From: Membranipora membranacea
Lineage: Eukaryota > Bryozoa > Gymnolaemata > Cheilostomatida > Membraniporidae
Length of the DNA stretch: 64,000 nucleotides
Direction of reading: 5' to 3'
Assembly (NCBI GenBank): GCA_914767715.1
Contig: OU612074.1
Coordinates: 21,624,062 to 21,688,061 of the forward strand
In this document: positions 36,242 to 47,300 of the stretch, one piece after another
How positions within the stretch are numbered: position 1 is the first letter of the stretch
Layout of the letters: each line of letters begins with the position of its first letter
Position numbers and translations under genes: made by a program
The notes under the pieces: model-generated
Databases searched by the model: none
What the model was told of the DNA's origin: nothing
Seen by the model: the letters and a program-made list of their open reading frames with translations, nothing else

Positions 36242-36470
36242 CTAATTTAACAATAACTCGCAATGCTGCTTTTGCAAAATCATGATTGGTTTCAAGGCTG
36301 TTTCAAAAGCATGACCCCAAACCTCGATCCCATATATCAAGTGCGGATAAAAGAAAGTGTATTGATTATCTACCATAACTTTGGTATCAGCGTAAGGCAT
36401 ACAGCTCTCAGCATCCTCAAAACTTAGGTTAAGTTTTGTCGCTATAAGCTTGATATGCATTTGAAAGGAT
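36242..36470 (-). pseudogene. LINE reverse-transcriptase fragment
   Basis: The minus strand reads YTFFYPHLIYGIEVWGHAFE, TALKPIMILQKQHCELL. This is the 'Yxa.vyPyLiYgievWG.a....l..i..lQkr.iRii' block of non-LTR RTs. About 70 codons survive. Confidence 0.65.
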
Positions 36471-36871
36471 AGGATGATGTCAATCTACTGTCACGTGCAA
36501 TGGATATTTGATACAAAAGGTAAGATTTATAAAATTGAATTCGAATTTCTGCCCTGACAATGACAGTGGCATAGGATGATATTCATGCTTTTGATAGGAA
36601 TGGTGTTTACTGGAAAATCCTAACAATTTCTGTTGGGTGCAAGTTTTCAATCTACATCTTTTTATACACAGGATACTGTGGGCTTGATACACAGGATATT
36701 GTGGGTACTGTGGGTTTGTATGAGATATCAATGGTAGTCAGGCATACATTTTTCATGCAATAGCAAATTATTTTAGAAGTGCATCTGCCATTCAGTTATC
36801 CAGTATCCAGGAACCCTGGAAATTGCTCTGGATCATTTCTACTTACAGTTCAGTAGGCTCATATGATGATA

Positions 36872-37095
36872 TTGCTGTTTAGTAAGAAACAGAAGATTTT
36901 GCTACCCCTAAAGAGGGACGCAAGGTGCCCTAAATCCTCATACTGAGAATGTGATACATCCTAGAAAACTAGAATGCATCCTAGAGTTGAGGCCATAGAA
37001 GACCTCCTAATCATGAGTGTTCGGCAAGCTGCCAAAACTGAAATGGGACTAATCAGCCATTGGCAGTGACACTTTGATCTTAGCCAATAGGCCGA
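36872..37095 (-). repeat. U2-headed SINE, copy C
   Basis: Minus-strand copy starting at CGGCCTATTGGCTAAGATCA, followed by the same body and tail as copy A. The target-site duplication gatatt(g) flanks it (36868-36873 and 37096-37101). It contains the roughly 45-base inter-segment that copy B lacks. Confidence 0.8.
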
Positions 37096-37102
37096 GATAT
37101 TT

Positions 37103-38160
37103 GTTATTCCCATAAACACATTTTTTGGTTTTTGACGTGCAGCCTTCCTTATATACACGGTTAACATTTGATTATTCCTAATCACTCCTCAGTAATCTGT
37201 TTTTATTGACGAAAGTTTTTAGATCTGTGGAGGAAAGTGATACGCTATTGGCATTATCCTGACCTCCATAAGGCACAAGCCTCTCTTCCATACTGAAAAC
37301 AATAATCTCATAAGCCGCTCACAAGCAAAGTGTATGTCAACAGAGGATAATTTTATTGCTAACACAGAATAATTTAATGTCCAGTTGATTTCCTGTGAAA
37401 GTTTGCAGGAAATTAAAAAAACTAACTTAGTGAAGGCAAGGGAGAGATGTGAAATTTGTGTGTTGCACCATCAACAATTAAGAAGCATTTACATCATCTT
37501 TGTCTGGGCCAGTCTCTGGATTGAAGGTAGAACAAGAATTTTTTCAAAATCTAGCAGGTCATTCAACAACACAACACAACTTTTGCACAAACTGATTTCT
37601 CATCAATTTCAACTAGTAAGACGATATTTCATCAGTATGTCAGTAAGTAAGTATTCTTCAGCAAGACAATATTTTTTATCTATATCATGATTTCCATACC
37701 ATGAAATTGAGAATCAATTTGTGCCCATTAGGTGACAAGGTTGAGATTGCAGCCTCATTTTGTTAGTTTTGAGCTGCACAGAATTCAATGAGCACACATT
37801 CGCCTGCGTGGCAGCAGTACTGCGATTCTTATATCTAGATAAATATCAATACTATTCGGATCACGGTCAGAGAGGTATTAAATAATCCCGATTAATTGCT
37901 CAGAGCTAGCAAACATAGAGATGATTAATGTTCCTTAGAATTTAAAGACATTTTTATTCCTCCCATGAGAGTTCTATAGAATCCAAAACAACCGATGCGT
38001 GCAGGAGGTATATGAAGCTAGGTGTTTGGGTCACTTTGTGCCACTTCTAGTTTTTTAGCAGCCAATACAACTTTGTATTCTGTAATTTTGTATTATACAG
38101 ATACTTTTAATGATTCTGTTTTGAAGTTCTACAGGCTCTTGATCTACATTCTATCTGAAA
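37103..38160. other. Region upstream of peroxidase gene, no gene seen
   Basis: No exon supported; presumed peroxidase promoter and spacer. Confidence 0.35.
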
Positions 38161-39108
38161 ATGAGAGCGACTATCTCACGGATATGCGTATTTGTGATGT
38201 TTGTTTACGGTATGAATAGCCAAATGGTCAACATTCAAGAATTGGAGGTAAACGCTCTTACTCTTATACAAAACAATGTAAGTATTATCTGAATAATAAT
38301 AATATTTTTGGCTCACGTTAACAGATCTGACTTTGGTTCAGCCTTCTCTAGACTTGGAGAAATCAAAACCTTCTATGTTATCAGATCTTGGTAAAGCAAA
38401 TCCTATTCTTGGCACAATACTGTTAAGGAAGCTCGATAGACCTATATGAATCATTGGCAAAGTGTTTTAACACATAAAGGTCTAGATATAAAATACATAA
38501 TTGCGCATACCACTGCTCATGACACAGGTCCTCAGCTAGATACCATGGGTCAAGCACAGTTTCGAGGCCTACAAATTCTTATTATCCAGAAAGGAAGACA
38601 ATCACAATGTTTCAATATGTCAAAGTCTTGTCTGTTTTAGGCCAAATCGATACATGGGATTAGCATTTAACCTGGGAACGCATTGGTACACATTTCTTCA
38701 TTTGAAGGCAGGAACCGTTATGATTCGCAACGAATGTATAAGGCCACGTAGATGAATGGATAGCACACTTGAATAATAGATTCCATGTGGGAGGCCCAGA
38801 TCCCGGCTGCGGCAGATCTCTTTTCATGTTTTTCGTCATGGAAATTGTTAGCATTCATCATTTGACAAGGCAATGGACCACCCATTCCAAGCATGGAAAT
38901 ATAGTGATTGTATATTTTTCTGGTTTAGCATGCCATTTGCTGCTGCTGGATCTTTCAATTTTCTACAGCAGCGTCTTTCTCTATTTTATTCACAGGATCA
39001 TTTGATTCCATCATTTGTTATGATGACATTCCACGACTGCGCGGATAGCTGTAATGGCTGCATCAACATGAACGCCAAAGGAAACAGAGGTAAGTAAGTA
39101 AGTAGGTG

Positions 39109-39157
<49 letters not shown>

Positions 39158-42100
39158 CAAAAGTAACAAAAGTAATATTATTTATTAGAATGAACCACAG
39201 ATTATATCATCGCTTCAGGTGAATATTGTATGAAAACTGTCCTATTGATATATCATGATTATAATATCTGTGAAGATTTACATTTCAAAATGCTTGGCCC
39301 TTTTTTACAAGTTATGATTTCCGATGAGGCAGCTTGTGATTTGTTTACACAGCGATGATTAACATACAGAAGTGTACTCTACATAGCCTTATTACCACAC
39401 ACATGCATTCAGCTTGTAATTATGAATTACAATTTGATTTGGGGCCTTCTCTAGTCTGACCTCTGGCCAAAGCAGAATGTGGCCAACCTTGTGTAATTGT
39501 ACACATCTCACCCCCTCATTCCCAATGCGTGTTCACAAATCGGTGTGGCTTTGCTTGGAGACTGAAAACTCTTCATTGTGACACTGTGGGCTGTGGCAAT
39601 AGCGACCCTGTTTTTCTCATGGCTTGTTTTCTAAGCCAAACTAGTACAGGCAGGCTTGCTTTTCTAGCACTTCATCTTGTCATTGGCATTAAGTCGAAAT
39701 AATCAAAGCACCTGCCCCTCCTACCATATTTCACTTTTCACATCCACCACAAGTAAGATAACTGAGAATGATTTATGTCAGAGCCTGTGGACTTGTTGTG
39801 ATCTCCTGTCTCGCCCTCTCTGCACTTGATACACAGCTTAACCATGGATTAAACTGTGGCTAACTTTCAAGTCGTACCCCTGCTGATATAAAAATTATTT
39901 TATTTGAGTATTAAAGGCCTAATCCCTACCTAGCCAACTCCCAGTGTAGATTTCTAATCATCACTGAAATCCCACAAATTGGTCATTTAATAAGGATTAT
40001 TTCATTCAATTAATAAGTTGCTGGCCAACACCTCATACCAAATTGAGGGTGTTATATCCCAGCTTATAAGCTATAGTTTCTCCCTTGTAAGAGTTCTCTG
40101 CCTGAAAATCCAAATCTAGCCGCAAATTCACTAGTCAATCTAGCTGTAAAGTCACAGCAGCTAGCAGAACAGTGGACACCTGACCTTCATTCATTTCTAA
40201 ATGTATTTTTATATTTTCCAGGATTGGCTGAGGTATATTCATTGGCAAAAGAATTTCATACTGGAAACAGGAAGAGTTTGTCTTTGGCTGACACTGTGGC
40301 TCTACTCGGAAAGACTGCTTCTGAAGTGGCTATACGTAAAAGTGGTATGTTTAGTGTCAGTGATAATACTCCTAGCTAACCAAACAGTTGTTATGGACTT
40401 GTCTGTAGTAAATCAGGAACTTGACCTCCTTAGATGGCCCGGCTGGTGATGATTGATGTTCTTTGATTATGATTGACGATTGATTCTTATGATCTGATGT
40501 TGACAGGTTTTTATTGATTATCCTTTACCTCCCTCCTTGGTACAAATTGGAAGGAGGGCTTCTGTACTAATATAAGGCTATACAAAAATAATAACTCTAA
40601 TAAAGTAATATTGATCAAGTCTAGGCAAACTACGCAGCAATCTTATGAATGTTGATGTGTTTTATGATTGCTGGGTAAAACATCATAAAAGATGATATAG
40701 CAATTGAGTATAAAATTGCAGTTATTTGTCAGTTGACATGAACAGACAGCAAACTTTCTATTATTCAGCCTGGAAAAACACAACTTCACTGTCTAATGTG
40801 ATCTGGCTCTGATCTGATTGGGTAGGAGAGTCAATACCAGGTCACTGAAAGTACCTATTGATACAGATTAATGTGAAACTGAATCACATTCACTAATATC
40901 AATAGGTATTTGGCATTAGTTAGAATTAAGGGAGAAATCTCAGGGAGAACATCAGGGAGAACTCTCCCTGCTGGCATCGGCTCTCTACCTCAAACCAGCC
41001 GATAATAACCAACTCATTGGCTACAGTGGTCATAACATGTTTTCAATCCTCATAACTTTATGGTATATTTTCTTTGCATACAGAGGGTGTGACAAACCTG
41101 ACCAATCAGCCATTCCGGACTGGACGAAAAACTTGCAGAGACCCAATAAGACCACCGAGGCGTGAAGGTCTACCTCATGGAAAGATAACAGACACTATTT
41201 CATTTCTCATGGAGAAATTTGACCTGACCACCAAGGAAGCTGTGGCTCTGATCGGTAGGATAACAACTAGTTCTATTTGTGGTAAAAGGTTTAGTTGAAG
41301 GTTAGGATTAGGTTAAGTAATATACAGCATCATTGTGTCGAAGGTTTCTTTTTCTCCGACGTTCTGTTTTTTAACCACAAAAGAGGATATTTATAGAAGA
41401 ATACTTGATATTAAAAAAACGTAAGAGTTTCAAATTTTTTTCTGCAACGCGCGCATAGGGGCAAACACCTGTTGGTGGGAGTGTTCGATGCAAAGGACTT
41501 TCCAATATTATTGTAACGCAGTGCTCAGATCTTGGCTGCGGTTGGGAAAGTGGTTGATAATGAAATGCATCCACCGTCTTTCCCGACGCATTTTAATTGT
41601 ATATTAATCTCTCTGGTTCGTTAGGCTGTCACTCGATAGGGAGTCTGCATCCATTTATTCTGGGATTCGATGGTGCATGGGACAGTAGCGAAGACAAACT
41701 CGATAATTCATATTACAAAGGTCTCAGCAACCCCGGATGGACGGTAGTGAAAGTGGAAAACAATAAAGAAAGGTAAATGTTGTTAGACAGCAGCTTATTG
41801 TCATTTCTCACATTTAATGGTTTCTCTATTGTCAAGCCCGCTCCTTTATTCTTACATCTACAGGTTTTTCATTAGAGCACTTCTCCCAACAGTGGGAATC
41901 TATTCAATGAATCTCGCGGCAGGCAGCTGCCACACCACCAACTGTATATTCAAGGCAACTTTCGATTAGATAAGATACCAACAAATTGATCATTACATGG
42001 AATAACCAAATGTTGGCAGTCTACATGAATCCAAGCCATTGCTAAGTAACAGAATTTCAAAGTGCACAAACTACAGAACCTGGGGAGAACTGCTAAGACC

Positions 42101-42852
42101 TCCAATATTTTTTGTCCAGAAAGACTTTGGAATACTCTTCGCAAACCTTACATAACTTCTTCATAAGTACTCGCCAGACTATATAATGCATTGTTCTGTA
42201 ATATATTACTATATAATATGTTTGCAAAGAAATTAATCTTGCGGCTGACTTTTCAATAGATCTTCATGTCAGTGGGTGAAGACATTCAAAGGAAAGAACT
42301 TTACAATGCTGAACGCTGATATGACAATCTGGAAGCAGTTTAACACAACAGGACGACACGACGAGCCTGATTGTACCTATGATACCTGTCCTGAGGCAGA
42401 TACAGCTTCTTATGTAAGTAAAATGTGCAATAAAACAGCGCTAAACATGTGTTATATATTTTTATTGGCATAAATCTAATTTGTTTATAATGTTTTTTTT
42501 AGGAAAATGCCAAAAAAGCAGCTTTTAAAAAAAAGTGATAATCATTCGAACAGGAGTGGAGTAAAACAATTTAGACTGTGTTAAATATTGTGTTACAATA
42601 CATTTTGTAAATATATATGTATATATATCTTTGCGTATAATTTATTAATTATGGAGGGTGTTAAATAAGATGTGCTCTGAAAATCTCCTCTGTTCCAAGA
42701 CTCATAAGCATTAATCATGCCTACTGTGTAGTTTTTCACGTCTTCAAAATGTCTTACAGGTTCGCGTATTTGCAGAAGATCAGGCCGACTTTCATCAAAC
42801 ACTGATGGTAGCTTTCAACAAGATGATCGATAGTGGTCTCAGAAAAAACTGA
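38161..42852 (+). CDS. Secreted plant/fungal-superfamily heme peroxidase
   Basis: Exons: 38161-38277, 38996-39089, 40222-40344, 41084-41254, 41625-41772, 42260-42413, 42760-42852; 299 codons plus stop. The N-terminus is a probable signal peptide (ISRICVFVMFVYGMNS). Family landmarks follow in order: distal-site MMTFHDCADSCNGCIN, LSLADTVALLGKTA, PFRTGRKTC, the proximal heme-ligand region TKEAVALIGCHSIGSLHP, FDGAWDSSEDKLDNSYYKGL, the Asp partner segment MLNADMTIW, and YVRVFAEDQADFHQTL. The distal His and proximal His are present. The Arg that normally lies four residues before the distal His is Met. Family members reduce peroxides using heme. The seven in-frame exons and animal surroundings argue for a resident gene. 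A GTAA microsatellite overlaps the exon 2 donor. Confidence 0.88.
38738..38880 (+). repeat. tRNA-Arg-like SINE in peroxidase intron 1
   Basis: GGCCACGTAGATGAATGGAT resembles the start of an arginine-type tRNA, and GGCCCAGATCCCGGCTGCGG sits at the B-box position. A related stretch (cagatcttggctgcgg) lies at about 41455-41575. It is a degenerate, non-functional tRNA head, so a SINE. Confidence 0.5.
39090..39160 (+). repeat. (GTAA)n microsatellite at a 5' splice site
   Basis: The exon 2 donor of the peroxidase gene is the first unit of a run of about 16 GTAA/GTGA tetranucleotides. Every unit is itself a GTAAGT donor match. Confidence 0.9.
41455..41575 (+). repeat. Probable SINE remnant in peroxidase intron 4
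   Basis: Contains tgctcagatcttggctgcgg, similar to the B-box region of the element at 38738-38880. The rest is diverged. Confidence 0.35.
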
Positions 42853-44379
42853 TAGAAGGAACAACTCTTCAGCAGAATTAAGAGGAAAAAACACCGATTG
42901 ATAGATTGATAACAACTCACAACTCACTAGGGTCAAAAGCTCATGCTTAAAGTAATCCAGCACCCAGTCAGGGACTCAGACCAAAAATTGTCAGTATACT
43001 CCGGTATCTGAATATTTGACTGGGAGGCTGATAATTGTATAGGCTATTGCTTCTTGCATGTATGGGATTATCTACTCAATGTACCAGCTTATTGTATAAA
43101 ACAATTTGGAGAGAAATCAATAAATTTAGTAGCTTAACAACCTATGAACTCATATCACAATATGTTCATTTTAATTGCTTGAATTATTTCATTTGTTTTT
43201 CTTGTCAACCATCCATATGTTTGAGGATTGAGGCCCTTGGTTGCATGCAGCTTCTAGGGAAAAAGATTCTAGAGGTCGAATATGTCTTGAATAGGCATCA
43301 AGCTGCATGTAATTGTCACCACTATGTGTTAGCCTGTCATTCAATAGGAGCACTGCTGCAGATATCCTCATAATTAGTCGACCATAGAGTAGCACTAAGG
43401 GCAAACTCAATATCACGTGGAATCAATGGCCCCCATAACAAACACGGTCTAAGTGAGTGTTAGCAAGGGTGCAGGAAATAACATGAAATATGTAAGCTGG
43501 TAAAACAGCATCAATATCTTGTGTAAAAGTCTTATAATAGATCACTGACTAAGCAGCAGAAAGTGATAAAATTAAACCCTGTTCCACCCTGACATGATAT
43601 TTTAAGTAATTCTTTACCCCAGAGTAATAAAATCTGCCCAACTGTACATCCTTAACTAACCAGAGGTGATTTCCCCCACTGTAGAAAGTTGCGTTAGAAA
43701 TGCTAAATTACATAATATAAACTCAACTAGACACAATGAAGCTTCATTTCCTCTGATGAGCCAGAAAAGGCTAATTCTTACCTATGGTATGTATATTAGA
43801 AAAATAAAATGGTACAATGAAGGCCTGATAGTATCACTTCATCTTACAGGTTCTCAGTTTCAAAAGACAACATAAATTGATTATAGGTAAAGGAACAATC
43901 AGTGGTTAAACAGCACAGTGCAAGGCCTTATACGATCATGATCAAGCAAACTGGATTCATCAATTCAAAGAGTTTTTTTTCTCGCTGTTTACTACAAAGT
44001 TTTAGGGATTATCTGCTCTTACACAAAAAGGAGATAACTGCTGGTTATTAACTCAAATTTATATTCTTCAACAAATCAAGAATGATATATAGGAAGGCAG
44101 TGAGTCGTAATAGCTTACATGTTGAATTAATGCTATGTTTCGATGCAGCTGAAGGAACATATTTATTGATTATTTTAGGAGGAATAATCCTAAAGCTGAA
44201 TTTGGGAATGTGGCTTGGCAAGGGCAAGCAAAGGTTTTGTCATAGAGGCAAAGCACATGGACCTGTGATGTACGTTTCCCAAGCGAATAATATGCTTTTC
44301 TTGGGGTCTACTGATGATCGAGGCAGATACAGACATCTGACTCAATCTGATCTGAATTAAAGTCATATAGAAGTTGAAT
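42853..44379. other. Convergent intergenic region (peroxidase / MFS carrier)
   Basis: Holds the 3' ends of the peroxidase gene and the minus-strand transporter. AATAAA at 43119-43124 could end the peroxidase mRNA; a minus-strand AATAAA (44162-44167) could end the transporter mRNA. From about 43590 the DNA is duplicated at 53.9 kb. No gene seen. Confidence 0.45.
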
Positions 44380-47300
44380 TCAAGATTTTCTCCCCTCTGT
44401 GCTCTGCATTATGTCTCTTCCCGCAAATTTATTGACAAGAAGAAATCCAAGCAGTGCTAGAAACTAAAAAAAAAACAAATTTTAGGTGTTAGAGTTATTG
44501 CTGAGACAGTTGTGCGAAAACCTGAAGTGTTTTCTTTTTTATAAGCTATACATGGTATATAAATATAAATACAGAAAACAATTGTGCAATTCCTTTCTTC
44601 CTTCAAAAAATTTTCAATGTTTCAATCTTTTCATCAACCGAAGATATATTTTGACAGATACCATTTGCCCTTACCAGAGTTAAGTTTAGAAATGCTGAGA
44701 TGGTGATAGTCCATGGGAATCCTAAGGTCTGAGTTAGTGCACCGGCGACCACTGGGCCCATCATTGCCCCAAGTGCCCAACCGCCATTGAACATTCCGGA
44801 TATCATAGCGTAAGTATTCGCGCTTCTCTTCTCATGTCCATAAGATCTGAGGAAAAGGTAATGTACCTCATGAGTTTCTCATCAGATTTTGTGAAACACA
44901 CGCTTGATAAAGTCTGTAGATTATAGATCACTGGAATTCACTTTACATTCCTGGTGAAAATCACTGAATGAGTTATTTCAACACATATTTTTTCCATTTG
45001 CCCTTGAGGAACTCCGACTGTGGTTCTTACATAGGTAACATAACCAGGATGATACTTGCATTGCTAAAGATAGGACAGCTTGGAATAGCGGTACATAGAC
45101 AAACGCCATGTTGTTTGCAGCTATCATCAGGAGCACAAACGTCAATGGAAAGTAGCTGTGGGAGTAATAAAGAGAAGCGTTAATTTGTTTTTATACAAAA
45201 TAAACATTCACAAGAAACTCTAGCTCTGTCGATATTTGATTGTTCTTAAATTTTCATATAATGGTATTCAGTTACTACTGAAATTTGAAGCTGATCCAAC
45301 AGAAATGGACGATAGTCTAAATTCTATCAATAGACATGAATTCAGTATGGATATAGCCATGTAGAACTTGGACAAAATGGCATTAAATTGTAGCTCACTT
45401 ACTGCTTATGTTTATATAGACCATCCAGTAATGGAGAAGGACATAAGAAGAAGAGACATACAATCTGGCAGAACCAATTAGGTAATAGTGCAGAGTACAC
45501 AAAACCCTAAAATGAGAGAAAAGAATTGAGATATCTTTCCAATGTATCCACAATCAATCATATTAAATCACATACTCGATTCCAACATAATAAAGATTTG
45601 AGTTAAATCAAGGTATGTGAAACTTACTTTGTTGGTTGTCCAAACAGCCAGTAAGTTTGTCAGTAAATATATGAGGGGCAAAATACTCCAGTAAAGGCTC
45701 CAGGTTGAAATAGCAAGGTCAAACTTGAAAATAGAAATGAAAAAAAAACAATTTATCATCATAAGCACCAAAAAATTCATGTCCTGTCTGTTGCAAAATA
45801 TACTGCTATTCGCAATGATGGTTGTGCCTCCCCAATACCTTGCTGTTTCGTAAGAAACAGAAGATTGGGCTGCCCCTAAAGAGGGACGCAAGTTGCCCTA
45901 AATCCTCATACTGAGAATGTGATGCATCCTAGAAAACTAGAATACATCCTAGAGGTGAGGCCATAGAAGACCTCCTGAATTTTGATCTTAGCCAATACCT
46001 TTCTTTGTTAAGGAACTATGCCCTCCTGTAAGCATTAAAAACACCTCCTCATGTAATAAAATGTTCTCTATGGTAAGCAGTGTATTAAAATTTTCGGCAT
46101 TTGATGAGAATTTGGTCTGATTGGTATGATATGATGGTAGAATGATGTTATAATTGTGTTAAACCATATGTATTGACATACCGGTCAATAAAGACAAGTT
46201 ATCAACAAAAACTCGAGAGTACAGTGCTACCTGAGCCAAAGAAAGGAAAGGAAAGCTAATGACCTTTGCCCAACATTAAATATCCTGATGTTCAGCCAAT
46301 CAGAATTCAGAGTTGCTTCAACAACCAAGCTGTGAGGAAAGCCTCATTAACCATGAGAAGCCAACTCATAAATACACAAACAATTTCAATCTAAAAAATC
46401 CATTTCTTACAAAATGTCTATTTCTCGCTGTCGGTTAGATAACTTACAGTAACGCTGATCCAGTCACCGATCATTGCAGCCATTCCATTTATTGTGTATC
46501 TGCCCATAGTACATATGAGAATCATGATGATCATCCCAGGTACCTTCACTAAGTCTATGAAGTTTTTTTTCTTTTTATCTTGCACCTCACCTGAAAAATT
46601 AAACATGGGATAATAATTATAATGGTGTTTGAGATTACCAAACGATGAAGGCAATACATCGTTGGACGCTTAGTTCTGCTGGTAGTCATGCACCATTTAT
46701 AAAATGAAAAAACCCATAGGAATTCCTTGAGATCATTATTTATAATGTTAAAAATTGTTCTCACCTGCTCGCCTCTGATCTACTGTATAAGCCCAATGAG
46801 CTTCTATATTCATATATTTTTAACTAGCGCCTGCCCATGAACACACAAGGGTTGGAGGTCCCCAGATCAAGATCCAGAGCAGTCTTTTGACTACTGGGCA
46901 TTGTGAAAACTGAGAGCAGACATGGACTATTTATGCAGATAACAAAATGTGATTGCTTGATTTCTGATGCCTTTGCGGACTGAGTTAAATAGAGAAGTGA
47001 ATGAAGAAATTAAGGTAAAACCACTGAGCTTGTAGACTTAATTAAGATTAATGTTTTGGTCATAGCAATCAGGCCTTGATACATTCAAACAACAGGAATT
47101 TTCGGTTTTTGGGGCTTATTGTATACCTTTGTTCCTTTATCACACAATCCTTTTATTTTTACTCATGAAAAATCATATCCCATAGCGATGGTAAAGTTGT
47201 GCCTTTTCAATTTTTGGTCGACCTAACTGATAATTTTAAACGTTGAATGCAATAGGTTTTTACATTATTTACCATGGCAGAGTGACACGCAAGAACTAAT

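Noticed and set aside
38161-42852. Peroxidase as contamination or recent transfer from a plant, alga or fungus
   Set aside because: Seven exons with local-style introns, an animal SINE in intron 1 and animal genes on both sides argue for a resident gene; an ancient transfer cannot be excluded.
43189-43416. Possible LINE fragment on the minus strand
   Set aside because: The translation lacks recognisable reverse-transcriptase motifs, unlike the four fragments listed.
45055-45060. Transporter exon 9 ending at GTATCA
   Set aside because: This GT donor leaves exon 9 in phase 0, and exon 10 would then meet a stop after three codons; the GC donor four bases earlier fits.
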